Shown here in pieces: positions 45,088 to 53,344 of a DNA stretch of 64,000 nt. The notes under the pieces are model-generated. The model did no database searches, was not told the origin of the DNA, and worked only from the letters and a program-made list of their open reading frames with translations. A program made the position numbers and the translations under genes. How positions within the stretch are numbered: the stretch's first letter is position 1; every line of letters begins with the position of its first letter. The stretch lies in NCBI GenBank assembly GCA_964464175.1, contig CAYXFD010000002.1, positions 124,001 to 188,000 on the forward strand, in the 5' to 3' direction. The stretch comes from CAYXFD01 sp964464175 (GTDB lineage: Bacteria; Cloacimonadota; Cloacimonadia; Cloacimonadales; JAJBBL01).

Positions 45088-45843
45088 TTATTTTACCCCC
45101 TCATCTTTTGATCTGTCACGGAAACAAGCGATTTTGAAGAAAGGCAGCATATTCTCTCTTGCCCAATCCCGGGATTTAACTGCGTCAAGACCCCAGTTTG
45201 TCGGACAGGTCGAGATGAATTCTACAAAAGTGAATCCTTTACCCTCTTTATTAAACTTCAAAGCGTTATAAACTGATTTTTTAGCCTTGAGAATATCCTG
45301 TGGAGAGAGCAGGGAAACTCTCTCAATGAAATATGGTGATTGTAAGGTATCAAGTAACTCACAGGCTCTTATCGGATAACCGATATCATTGGCATCTCTT
45401 CCATAAGGTGAGGTAGAGGTCTTCATACCGGGTAAAGTTGTTGGAGCCATCTGTCCGCCGGTCATACCATAAATGGCATTATTGACAAAAAAGACACTAA
45501 TGTGTTCTCCCCGGTTAGCTGCATGTATTATTTCTGCTGTTCCGATCGCTGCCAGGTCTCCGTCACCCTGATAGGTAAAGGCATACATATCGGGTCTTGC
45601 TCTCTTCATTCCGGTCGCCACTGCCGGTGCTCTGCCATGAGCTGCTTGGGCCATGTCACAATCAAAGAATTTATAGGCGAAAACAGAACATCCGACCGGT
45701 GCTACTCCCATCATCTTATTACGCATATCCAATTCATCCATTGCTTCGGCTATTAGTCTATGGGCAACTCCATGCAAACAGCCCGGACAGTAGGTGAACT
45801 GGATGTCTCTCAGTGATTTTGGTCTTTGGGCAATAACTTCCAT
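45088..45843 (-). CDS. 2-oxoacid:ferredoxin oxidoreductase, beta (TPP-binding) subunit
   Basis: 251 residues. 'YCPGCLHGVAHRL' at the N-terminus and the thiamin diphosphate/Mg motif 'YQGDGDLAAIG...FVNNAIYGMTGGQMAPTT' are present. It holds the TPP cofactor, which links it functionally to the thiamin operon at 49702-53344. AAGGAGG lies 4 bases before the ATG, 9 bp after the alpha-subunit gene. Confidence 0.94.
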   Translation of the reverse strand: MEVIAQRPKSLRDIQFTYCPGCLHGVAHRLIAEAMDELDMRNKMMGVAPVGCSVFAYKFFDCDMAQAAHGRAPAVATGMKRARPDMYAFTYQGDGDLAAIGTAEIIHAANRGEHISVFFVNNAIYGMTGGQMAPTTLPGMKTSTSPYGRDANDIGYPIRACELLDTLQSPYFIERVSLLSPQDILKAKKSVYNALKFNKEGKGFTFVEFISTCPTNWGLDAVKSRDWARENMLPFFKIACFRDRSKDEGVK

Positions 45844-45852
45844 CTTTCCTCC

Positions 45853-46935
45853 TTATAAATTCTCTTCGATCTTTTGCATGACTTCTTCCGGGGTAAAAAC
45901 GATACCCCCGACTTTACCCATGAACTCAACCGGTACTTTGCCGTTAACTGCCAGCTTTACGTCTTCTATCATTTGTCCGTTGTTCAATTCAAACACGATT
46001 ACTTTCTTTATGTTTGGAGACAGAGCTTCCGCTATAGTTTTGTAGGGATAAGGCCAGACTGTGATGGGTCGGATCATTCCGATGCTCCGTCCGGATTTCC
46101 CTAACTCGGTTATAGATGATTTCACTATTCTGGAAGCAGTTCCGAAAGCTACACATAGTATTTCGTTATCTTCCTTAATATTGTATTTCTCGCAACGGGT
46201 TTCATTTTTCTCAATTTCCTGATATTTCTTGCCGAGTGCGAGTACATGTTTTTCCAGAACCAAGGGATCTATCTCCAGAGAATTTATTTCGTGATGATGT
46301 CTATCAGGACCATCAACGTTAGGATACATGCACCAGCTGAAATGCTGTTTATCAAGTTCAGCCAGCTCTGCTTCAGTTTTCACGGGTTTGAAATCAACCG
46401 GTTCCATCATCTGTCCTAACAAACCATCGGAGAGGATCATCACCGGATTTCGGTATTTATCTGCTAAATCAAAGGCTTCGGACGCCATATCGGCAAATTC
46501 CTGAACACTGTTCGGGGCTAAAACGATCAAACGGTAATCTCCGTGACCACCCCCTTTGGTGGCTTGAAAATAATCTCCCTGGGAGGGCTGAATATCTCCA
46601 AGACCAGGGCCGCCCCGCTGGACATTGACAACAACAGCAGGCAGCTCTGCTCCTGCAATATAAGAGAGTCCCTCCATCTTCAAGGAAATCCCGGGAGATG
46701 AAGAGGAGGTCATGACTCTTTTTCCGCAACCGGCAGCACCATAGACCATATTAATAGCTGCCACTTCACTCTCTGCCTGGATAAAAGTTCCATTAACTTT
46801 TGGCATCATTCTTGCCATATACTCAATTAACTCGCTCTGAGGCGTAATCGGATAAGCAAAATACAAGCGGCATCCGGCACGTATTGCCGCCTCTGCTACA
46901 GCCTCATTTCCTTTCATTAAAACCTTTTGAGACAT
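45853..46935 (-). CDS. vorB: 2-oxoacid:ferredoxin oxidoreductase, alpha subunit (VorB-like)
   Basis: 360 residues from the ATG at 46935; the adjacent ATG at 46938 is only 1 base after AGGAGG, so the second is preferred. 'KGNEAVAEAAIRAGCRLYFAYPITPQSE', with 'AESEVAAINMVYGAAGCGKRVMTSSSSPG' and 'NVQRGGPGLGDIQPSQGD' as key blocks (only landmarks given), is characteristic of the VorB type (3-methyl-2-oxobutanoate:ferredoxin oxidoreductase). Other 2-oxoacids, including 2-oxoglutarate, cannot be excluded. It lies 12 bp after the ferredoxin subunit. Confidence 0.92.
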   Translation of the reverse strand: MSQKVLMKGNEAVAEAAIRAGCRLYFAYPITPQSELIEYMARMMPKVNGTFIQAESEVAAINMVYGAAGCGKRVMTSSSSPGISLKMEGLSYIAGAELPAVVVNVQRGGPGLGDIQPSQGDYFQATKGGGHGDYRLIVLAPNSVQEFADMASEAFDLADKYRNPVMILSDGLLGQMMEPVDFKPVKTEAELAELDKQHFSWCMYPNVDGPDRHHHEINSLEIDPLVLEKHVLALGKKYQEIEKNETRCEKYNIKEDNEILCVAFGTASRIVKSSITELGKSGRSIGMIRPITVWPYPYKTIAEALSPNIKKVIVFELNNGQMIEDVKLAVNGKVPVEFMGKVGGIVFTPEEVMQKIEENL

Positions 46936-46947
46936 CATTCCTCCTTA

Positions 46948-47151
46948 TCATTTCTCAACTGTGATTGCTACATCCGGACAAGTGGTATAGCAAAGTTTAC
47001 AGGCTATACAAGCTTCCTGATCAAAACACTCTGCATAATGATACCCTTTGGTATTTATCTCGGAAGAAAAACGGATGATCTTTTTGGGGCAAGCATCAAT
47101 ACAGAGACCACAGCCTTTGCAATAATAAGGATCAACAGTCATTTTCGGCAT
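46948..47151 (-). CDS. 2-oxoacid:ferredoxin oxidoreductase, ferredoxin-like delta subunit
   Basis: 67 residues with two [4Fe-4S] motifs: 'CKGCGLCIDACP' and 'CIACKLCYTTCP', each CxxCxxCxxxCP. It carries electrons from the TPP site to soluble ferredoxin. It is the first gene of the delta-alpha-beta-gamma operon, with AAGGAG 7 bases before the ATG. Confidence 0.94.
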   Translation of the reverse strand: MPKMTVDPYYCKGCGLCIDACPKKIIRFSSEINTKGYHYAECFDQEACIACKLCYTTCPDVAITVEK

Positions 47152-47420
47152 AATTAACTCCTTATTTGTTATTTATACTTGATAGAGAAATTCTATTAAC
47201 GGTCAAAACTGTCAACTCATAATTTTTTCCCATCCTTTCTCAGAGTTATGATGCAAGCTGGAAACGAAAGTTTTGAGAGGGGGAATACTACAAATATTTA
47301 TCCAATTCTTTCTGATTTCTCGGCTCATTACTCTATGACTCACTTAAAATTATTGCTCGCGAAAAAAACCTGAAATAATGATAGAGGGAAAAGACTGACT
47401 ATCCCAGACAGAAGCATCAA

Positions 47421-48317
47421 TCACTTAACTCTGTTGAATACAGAAATTCTCTTCCAGGGAGTCACCTTAATACTAATAAGCATAGCCAATAACAGCATTC
47501 CTGCCCCCAAAAGAGCAGCCGGAGTAATAGTTTCTCCCAATAACAACCAACCGCCCCAGAGGGCAAAAACACTCTCCAAACATAAAATAATGGCTGATTT
47601 AGCAGGTTCAACTCTCTTCTGGGCAAAAACCTGCAAGGTGTAAGCAATCCCTACTGAAACAAGACCGCTGTAAAGGAGGGGTAATCCTGCTTTACCGACA
47701 TTGAGGAACAATTCCTGACTGAATAGCATTCTTGTCTGAAACACCAGATTATACAGAATTCCGAAAAAGAAACTCAAACAAGCACAAACAGAGAACTGAA
47801 TGAAAGCAAGATAAAGATAATCATAGCTTTTATTCAGTTTATCAATTAGCTGCAGATGAACAGCCCAGAAAACAGCTCCGATCAGGATCAAAGCGTTGCT
47901 GAAAGATACTGTAATATCCTGATTATCATTTATCAGATAGAGTCCGAATAACGATAAACAGACAGCATACAGGATCTGAGGCTTGATCCTTTGAGAACGA
48001 AAAAGACCAAGGATTGGGACAAAAACTACATAAAGACCGGTAATGAATCCGGCATTACCGGCAGTTGACCAGATTAAACCTGTTTGCTGGAATGTTGCTC
48101 CTAAAAAGAGAACTAAACCCAGACTCCAGGGAAATCCCTTGTGCCTGATTATCCTTTGGAAACCAAAGCATCCGATAAATACTGCTCCTAAAGCGAAACG
48201 GATCCCATTAAAAAGGAACGGATCAAGCAACTCCATACCCTGTCTCTGAGCCACAAAGGCCAGACCCCAGATTGCTGATGTTATAAACAAGGCAAATATG
48301 CTGATGTTTTTCCTCAT
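47421..48317 (-). CDS. EamA/DMT-family membrane transporter
   Basis: 298 residues with about ten hydrophobic helices in two halves, each an EamA domain; the first starts 'FITSAIWGLAFVAQRQGMEL'. 'GLVSVGIAYTLQVFAQKRV' and 'ESVFALWGGWLLLGE' are typical of the second half. Members export or import small metabolites such as amino acids; the substrate cannot be told from sequence. AGGAAAG precedes the ATG. A perfect FNR-type box lies 81 bases upstream of the start. Confidence 0.9.
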   Translation of the reverse strand: MRKNISIFALFITSAIWGLAFVAQRQGMELLDPFLFNGIRFALGAVFIGCFGFQRIIRHKGFPWSLGLVLFLGATFQQTGLIWSTAGNAGFITGLYVVFVPILGLFRSQRIKPQILYAVCLSLFGLYLINDNQDITVSFSNALILIGAVFWAVHLQLIDKLNKSYDYLYLAFIQFSVCACLSFFFGILYNLVFQTRMLFSQELFLNVGKAGLPLLYSGLVSVGIAYTLQVFAQKRVEPAKSAIILCLESVFALWGGWLLLGETITPAALLGAGMLLLAMLISIKVTPWKRISVFNRVK

Positions 48318-48397
48318 AACTTTCCTGTGTCACTTCCATTCAAAGGGTTGCCGGATTCTATCTGTAATTTAATTCAACGGTTGAAAAAATCATAGCA

Positions 48398-48411
48398 TTG
48401 ATCTCGATCAA
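48398..48411. promoter_or_regulatory. FNR/CRP-type operator TTGAT-N4-ATCAA
   Basis: TTGATCTCGATCAA is an exact match to the FNR consensus TTGAT-N4-ATCAA and a perfect palindrome. It is centred about 87 bases upstream of the EamA start codon. A TATAAT follows at 48413-48418 on the plus strand; on the minus strand only a poor -10 (TTAAAT, 48372-48367) is visible, which would place the site near -44. No FNR gene is in the window. Confidence 0.45.
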
Positions 48412-48591
48412 ATATAATCTCCCTGTTGATGATTATCTAAGCGATTAGCCGAATCATTTCTGTCAAGAGGTTTACTGAAATCTGAAAATCCAGGGAATCT
48501 GTCGTCAATTGTTAACCCATTATCTTGCTCCAGGAACCGGAAAACATAGATAAGAGACAACTCATTTTTTAAAGCTGTATCTCCTGCATAT

Positions 48592-48641
48592 CAAAGAGTA
48601 AGACTACAGTCGGCCCGGGCCGACTGTAGTATTACTCTTTG
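48592..48641. repeat. 50-bp near-perfect palindrome
   Basis: Two 25-base arms (48592-48616 and 48617-48641) with no loop and one mismatch (48602/48631). The centre is CGGCCCGGGCCG, flanked by ACTACAGT/ACTGTAGT and CAAAGAGTA/TACTCTTTG. The central 20 bases are far richer in G+C than their surroundings. Neither side carries a long T run, so it is not a standard terminator. Confidence 0.9.
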
Positions 48642-48979
48642 GTACACTTCTGACAGAGATTGGATTTCCCGCAGATCAAAAAAGGGTGCGTCACTTCCAA
48701 GATATCCGGGGGAGAGATTCTTATTAAAGCAAATAAAAGGATGTAAAAAACTACAATAATATTGGTTACGTTGGCGGTTTGTCTTTAGAAAACCGGAACA
48801 AGGATTATTATCTTGAAACAGGGAGAGGAGGAATATTCTCCGGAAGCTTGTGCAAATTCTTTGAGGAAGAGAGATAATTAATTGAAGACTTTATCTGGTT
48901 TTCATGCTGAAGAGATATGAACTACAAAAAGGGTTATGTTCTTATCCTGTCATTTTTAAGTAGTTATTCTCTGAGACTA

Positions 48980-49606
48980 CTATTCTGTTACCAATTCTTC
49001 TGAAGTATTCGGATAAGAAAATGCCGGGTTATGAGCTGCTTCTTTCAGAAGCTTGAAAGCTTCAGTTTTTCGGAGGCGGGAGTTATAGCCTTTTTTTAGA
49101 TGCTCAAAAGCAGTAAATCTCTTGCAATCTCTCAAAGTACCATCTGCTCCATAACTGAGAAGAATTTTTACTACTGTAGGATTAGGATTGTATTTAGCTG
49201 CATACATCAGAGGAGTTCTTTTTCTGATGTTGCATGCATTTAGTGCAGCCCCGCCTCTGATGAGTTCTTCAGCAACCTGTGAATTCAGGTTATTGATCAC
49301 TGCCATCATCAGAGCGTTTGTTCCATCATAATCTACAGCATTGACTTCAGCTCCTGCTTCAATTAGGGCTCTAATCACCAGCGGTTTTTCGTTGTATGAG
49401 GAGAGATACATCAACAGGGTACGCTGCATTCTGTCTCTTTGGTTGATATCAATGTCTTCTTTTACGATCTGGTTTACTTCTTCAGGAGTCAATTCGGAAA
49501 AAATGATACTCCCGTCAAACAGATTTCTTTTTTCTCTCTTGATCTCAGCTTTTGTCTGCAGAATTATTGAAAGAAACAGCCTTCTGAAAGGTTTGATTAG
49601 TGACAT
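48980..49606 (-). CDS. Ankyrin-repeat protein
   Basis: 208 residues with about three to four ankyrin repeats ('QRTLLMYLSSYNEKPLVIRALIEAGAEVNAVD', given only by its landmarks TLLMYL, LIEAGAEVNA, 'NALMMAVINN', 'RTPLMYAAKYN', 'LLSYGADGTLRD'). There is no signal peptide or membrane helix; the N-terminus is basic. AGGGA precedes the ATG. Ankyrin repeats bind proteins; the partner is unknown and no neighbour suggests one. Confidence 0.85.
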   Translation of the reverse strand: MSLIKPFRRLFLSIILQTKAEIKREKRNLFDGSIIFSELTPEEVNQIVKEDIDINQRDRMQRTLLMYLSSYNEKPLVIRALIEAGAEVNAVDYDGTNALMMAVINNLNSQVAEELIRGGAALNACNIRKRTPLMYAAKYNPNPTVVKILLSYGADGTLRDCKRFTAFEHLKKGYNSRLRKTEAFKLLKEAAHNPAFSYPNTSEELVTE

Positions 49607-49701
49607 ATAATATCCCTAAATCGTCATTTTTTTCCTAACCTATTTCACCTGTAAGCTTGTCAAGGAAAAAATATAGCTATCTACTTTTGTGGACAATATC
49701 T

Positions 49702-50499
49702 TTAGTTATCAGCATAGATAGAATCGAAAAACTCGGCACTCTTCAGGCATGCTTTCGACAGATCACCTGTTAGGATCATTAAGCAGGCTAAAGCTGAAGA
49801 GAAGGTGCATCCGGTGCCGTGCTGATAAGCTAAAGGAGTTCTTTTCCGCTTCATGCAGAAGATTATCTTGCTATCAATCAATACCTCTGTAATCTCATCC
49901 TTACTGTCAGGATTATGTCCTCCGGTTAAGTAGAAACTGCAATTGTATTCATTCGATTTTTTTTGAAGCGAGGATAGTAGAGGAGATTTATTACCGAGCA
50001 GAAGTTTTTCCCATTTTTTCTCTTTAAAAGAGACAGAACTTTTATCAATGAGAGTCAGCAGCTCCTCATAATTGGGAGTTACTATGTTTATTTTTGGCAG
50101 CAGAACCTTAATGACTTTTTTAGAATCTTCAGGTAGAATAAAGGGTTCACCCCTGGAGGGAGCGAAAACCGGATCCCAGACAATAAAGGCATCCGGAAAC
50201 AGTTTCAAGGCTTCAGCGACAATCATAGCATTATTAACACTCCCCAAAGCCCCGATTTTGATACAGGAAACCGGATAGGAAGAAGATATTCGTAACTGCT
50301 CCTGAAGAATAGAACCGCAAACCGGATTATTGGATAACAATTGCTTGTCATCCTGAACAGTAATAGCTGTAACTGCAGCTAAGGTATTAAATCCAAAATG
50401 TGCTGCGATCTTGCAGTCTTTTATCGTTCCTGCTTCACCGGTATTGTCTATTGCAGCTACAGAGAGGAAATATCTATCTGTTTTTCTGATCTTCTCCAT
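49702..50499 (-). CDS. thiD: Hydroxymethylpyrimidine(-phosphate) kinase
   Basis: 265 residues from the ATG at 50499, which has AAAGGGA upstream. An in-frame ATG at 50535 lies deep inside thiC. The family pattern is recognisable: 'SVAAIDNTGEAGTIKD' (usually AGSDSSGGAG), 'NTLAAVTAITVQ', 'DPVFAPSRG', 'ITVVTPNYEE'-like 'NIVTPNYEEL', and the anion hole 'HGTGCTFSSALA'. It is more divergent than typical ThiD, with Asn and Glu in the first motif. It phosphorylates HMP/HMP-P in thiamin synthesis. It overlaps thiC by 26 bases and ends the operon. Confidence 0.85.
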   Translation of the reverse strand: MEKIRKTDRYFLSVAAIDNTGEAGTIKDCKIAAHFGFNTLAAVTAITVQDDKQLLSNNPVCGSILQEQLRISSSYPVSCIKIGALGSVNNAMIVAEALKLFPDAFIVWDPVFAPSRGEPFILPEDSKKVIKVLLPKINIVTPNYEELLTLIDKSSVSFKEKKWEKLLLGNKSPLLSSLQKKSNEYNCSFYLTGGHNPDSKDEITEVLIDSKIIFCMKRKRTPLAYQHGTGCTFSSALACLMILTGDLSKACLKSAEFFDSIYADN

Positions 50500-51790
50500 G
50501 ATCGTCCCTTTGAGTTTTTGTTCTATCCTTATCAATCTTGACTGCGCAGAGTGAACCGCACATTGAGCAATAATCCGAGTTATCAGCAGAAGTATTCTCT
50601 TTTCTCTGTTGTGCTAATTCCGGATCGATTGCGTGTTGGAAAATACCCTTCCAATCCAGAGCTTGACGTGCTTCAGAGATTGCTCTGTCAATTTTGAGAG
50701 CTTCATCTCTTCTTTTGATCAAATCACCGCAATGAGCAGCAATTTTCGAAGCAATGACCCCTTTTTTGACATCTTCAGTATCAGGAAGGCAGAGGTGTTC
50801 AGCCGGAGTTACGTAGCAAAGGAAATCGGCTCCGTAGGAAGCAGCCAGGGCACCTCCGATAGCTCCTGTTATATGATCGTAGCCGGGAGCTATATCCGTA
50901 ACGAGAGGACCTAACACATAGAAGGGAGCATCATTACAGAGTTTCTTCTCTAATCTGACATTCATCTCGATCTCATCAAGAGGGATATGTCCGGGACCTT
51001 CAACCATGACCTGTACACCTCTTTTTTGTGCCCTTTCGACTAACTCTCCGAGAATTAACAGTTCAGAAATCTGTCCCCTATCAGAGGCGTCATTCTGGGA
51101 ACCGGGGCGAAGTCCATCTCCCAGACTGAGAGTGACATCATATTTCTCAGCAATGGTCAACAGACGATCAAATTCTGCATAAAGCGGGTTTTCATTTCCT
51201 GTTTCTTCTATCCATTTTTTGAGGAGAGAGCCACCGCGGCTGACAACCCCGAGAACTCTCTCTGACTTTTTGAGATGACTGATAGTTTCTTTGGTAATTC
51301 CGCAATGTACGGTAATGAAATCCACTCCTGCGGCAGCCTGCTGCTCGATCTCATTAAAGAGAATATCAGAAGTCATTGCTGTTACAGGTTTTTCTTCACG
51401 CAGGAGTTCACAGATTACGGCATAGATCGGTACTGTTCCCAGCATAACCGGTGAGTTATTCAGAAGAAGGCTTCGGATATGGATGAGATTACCACCGGTG
51501 GAAAGATCCATGACACTGTCACAGCCGAATTTAAGTGCTAACTCCAGCTTTTTCAGTTCTTCAGGTAATTTACAGCTGATCTCTGAGGTTCCGATGTTGG
51601 CATTGATTTTTGTTTTCAAACCTTTTCCGATGGCTCTGGCAGAGAAGCTGTGATTAACATTTTTTGGGATAACGATATTACCTTGTACTAATCCTTCTCG
51701 AATAAATTCGGGAGAAACATTATCAAAGCGGGCAGCTTCTCTCATCTCATTCGTTATAATATTTTTTTCTGCATATTGTTTCTGTGTCAT
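50474..51790 (-). CDS. thiC: Phosphomethylpyrimidine synthase
   Basis: 438 residues. The ATG at 51790 overlaps the thiE stop (TGATG) and is 5 bases past GGAGG; ATGs at 51793 and 51814 are less well placed. Family blocks are 'INANIGTS', 'CDSVMDLSTGG', 'VHCGIT', 'SLGDGLRPG', 'VEGPGHIPLDEI' and 'GPLVTDIAPGYDHI'. The C-terminal iron-sulfur ligands read CSMCGSLC, i.e. CX2CX3C instead of the textbook CX2CX4C. It is a radical SAM enzyme that turns aminoimidazole ribotide into HMP-phosphate. It is the short (anaerobe-type) form without the long N-terminal domain of plant and enterobacterial ThiC. Confidence 0.96.
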   Translation of the reverse strand: MTQKQYAEKNIITNEMREAARFDNVSPEFIREGLVQGNIVIPKNVNHSFSARAIGKGLKTKINANIGTSEISCKLPEELKKLELALKFGCDSVMDLSTGGNLIHIRSLLLNNSPVMLGTVPIYAVICELLREEKPVTAMTSDILFNEIEQQAAAGVDFITVHCGITKETISHLKKSERVLGVVSRGGSLLKKWIEETGNENPLYAEFDRLLTIAEKYDVTLSLGDGLRPGSQNDASDRGQISELLILGELVERAQKRGVQVMVEGPGHIPLDEIEMNVRLEKKLCNDAPFYVLGPLVTDIAPGYDHITGAIGGALAASYGADFLCYVTPAEHLCLPDTEDVKKGVIASKIAAHCGDLIKRRDEALKIDRAISEARQALDWKGIFQHAIDPELAQQRKENTSADNSDYCSMCGSLCAVKIDKDRTKTQRDDHGEDQKNR

Positions 51791-52413
51791 CATGACCTCC
51801 AGTATTCTTGGCAAACAGTTTTTATTTTTCTGATTCTTTCTTTCAAGTTCCGGTGCTGCATGAAATATCTAACCAAACATATATTCCTGGCACCGGCTTG
51901 TAAAACCGTTTCGAGGTTAGTTTCATCGATCCCTCCTATCGCAACTACCGGTATAGGAGCAAAGGAAAGGACTTCTTCAAGATCCTGTAAACCTACGACC
52001 GGATCGGGAATTTTTTTCGTAGGGGTTGAATGTAACGGTCCGAACCCGATATAGTCAGGCTTTAGTTTTAAGGCAGTCTTTGCCTGGAAGATGCTATGAG
52101 TGGATATACCTCTGAGAGAAGCCCCAGGATAGATTTTTTCAGCTTCCTGAAAAGGGATATCATCCTGTCCTAAGTGGTATCCATCGGCTCTTATGATAGA
52201 AGCTAAATCAGGCCGGTCATTGATGAGCAGTCTGGTTTTTGTTCCTGAAGTTATTTGGCTGATATTCCTCCCGATGGAGATTAATTCTCTGTCGGAGAGT
52301 TCTTTCTCTCTCAGTTGCAGGCAGGATATCTCTTCCTCAACACAGATCTTCGCCGCTTCAGTATAAGAAATTACCGGTTGAGAGAGGATAATATAGAGTC
52401 CGAAATCAGCCAT
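51790..52413 (-). CDS. thiE: Thiamine-phosphate synthase
   Basis: 207 residues, the usual length. 'LQLREKELSDREL', 'LLINDRPDLASIIRADGYHLGQDD', 'ISTHS', 'DYIGFGPLHSTPTK' and 'VVAIGGIDETNL' contain the pyrophosphate- and thiazole-binding residues of ThiE. It joins HMP pyrophosphate and thiazole phosphate carboxylate to give thiamin phosphate. It overlaps thi4 by 8 bases and thiC by 1, so the operon is tightly coupled. Confidence 0.95.
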   Translation of the reverse strand: MADFGLYIILSQPVISYTEAAKICVEEEISCLQLREKELSDRELISIGRNISQITSGTKTRLLINDRPDLASIIRADGYHLGQDDIPFQEAEKIYPGASLRGISTHSIFQAKTALKLKPDYIGFGPLHSTPTKKIPDPVVGLQDLEEVLSFAPIPVVAIGGIDETNLETVLQAGARNICLVRYFMQHRNLKERIRKIKTVCQEYWRS

Positions 52414-53188
52414 TGTTCCCTTCTTTCAACTCATCATCAATTTGGTTAGCTACCTTCAAACCCGAGAGGAGCATTCCACCGAATATCGGACCCATTCGGT
52501 TCTGTCCGTGAACATTGTTGGCTGCCATTCCCGATACATAAAGTCCAGGAAAGACACAACCACTGTTATTTACGGTTCCTTTTTCGCCCTGAACAACATC
52601 CAGAGAGCCTTCTCCGATAATTTTTCCTGTTTTAGTTGCCAGAGTTACACCGTTCTTTTTTTCCAGAAAGCTTACGATTTCTGAAGGGTGTCCACTGCTG
52701 TCGACAGTGACCCTGGCTGCAATCATCAAGGGATCAACATGCATTTTTTGAGTAGCCACCGGTTGCCAGTTAACTACCAGCCCGGCAACTCTTTCACTTT
52801 TCAGGATTATATCTTCAACAGTTATGCAGTTGAAGATAACAACACCGGCTTTAACTGCATGATAGATAAGGGATGAAGTTGCTTCTACGGAATCGAAGGT
52901 ATAGAGATCATCCTTATAATTGTAGTATGTGATCTCAAGTTCATCGAGAATATGGGTGGCAGGCTTTTGGACAATAATCTCATTGAACATCATCGCCCCG
53001 CCCCACATACCACCACCGGGGGCAAGTTTTTTCTCGAAAAGAGCTACCTGATACCCTTGTTTTGCGAGTTTATAGGCGGCAATCAGGCCGGAAGGTCCTC
53101 CTCCGGCAATAATGACATCATTGTTTAGGTGTTTGGATAGTTTTCGGAAATAAGCTTCGATTATTCCCTGAGAAATAGTAGTTTCCAT
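52406..53188 (-). CDS. thi4: Thi4-type thiazole synthase
   Basis: 260 residues. The dinucleotide-binding motif 'DVIIAGGGPSGLIAAY', then 'PGGGMWGGAMMFNEI', 'MHVDPLMIAARV' and 'GLYVSGMAANNVHGQNRMGPIFGGML' are clear Thi4 signatures. Family knowledge: Thi4 makes ADP-thiazole carboxylate from NAD and glycine. Yeast and plant enzymes give up the sulfur of one Cys and are single-turnover; here the corresponding stretch reads 'VDSSGHPSEI' with no Cys, so a sulfide-using catalytic enzyme, as in archaeal relatives, is inferred. GGAGGAG is the ribosome-binding site and is part of the riboswitch platform. First gene of the operon. Confidence 0.94.
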   Translation of the reverse strand: METTISQGIIEAYFRKLSKHLNNDVIIAGGGPSGLIAAYKLAKQGYQVALFEKKLAPGGGMWGGAMMFNEIIVQKPATHILDELEITYYNYKDDLYTFDSVEATSSLIYHAVKAGVVIFNCITVEDIILKSERVAGLVVNWQPVATQKMHVDPLMIAARVTVDSSGHPSEIVSFLEKKNGVTLATKTGKIIGEGSLDVVQGEKGTVNNSGCVFPGLYVSGMAANNVHGQNRMGPIFGGMLLSGLKVANQIDDELKEGNNG

Positions 53189-53210
53189 TACTCCTCCACT
53201 CTTTGGTTTT

Positions 53211-53344
53211 TGGAGGGTAATGCCCGGTAGTATTATAGGATTCTTCTTCTTCCTACGCCGGCATTACCCGGATCAGGTTCGAGGGTTTTTCTCAGACTTG
53301 CTCTTAACTTTACCAATATCAGTTACTGGTTGCAAGACACCCCT
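53211..53344 (-). promoter_or_regulatory. TPP riboswitch (THI box) controlling thi4-thiE-thiC-thiD
   Basis: The minus strand carries the conserved THI-box words AGGGGTGTC (53344-53336), CTGAGA, ACCCTCGAACCTGATC, CCGGGTAATGCCGGC and GTAGGAA (53256-53250). Just downstream GGCATTACCC (53223-53214) is an exact complement of GGGTAATGCC in the aptamer (53269-53260), and CCTCCA (53216-53211) is complementary to TGGAGG of the thi4 ribosome-binding site (53198-53193). This suggests a translational switch: with TPP bound, the aptamer holds its strand and the anti-ribosome-binding-site hairpin closes. Confidence 0.95.

Larger units (their letters stand above)
48318..48979. other. Intergenic region upstream of the EamA gene
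   Basis: 662 bp with no convincing gene. It holds the FNR-like box (48398-48411), a 50-bp near-perfect palindrome (48592-48641) and otherwise A+T-rich DNA up to the stop of the ankyrin gene. Confidence 0.6.

Noticed and set aside
48413..48418. TATAAT next to the FNR-like box as a plus-strand promoter
   Set aside because: No -35 at a proper distance and no plus-strand gene downstream before the minus-strand ankyrin gene.
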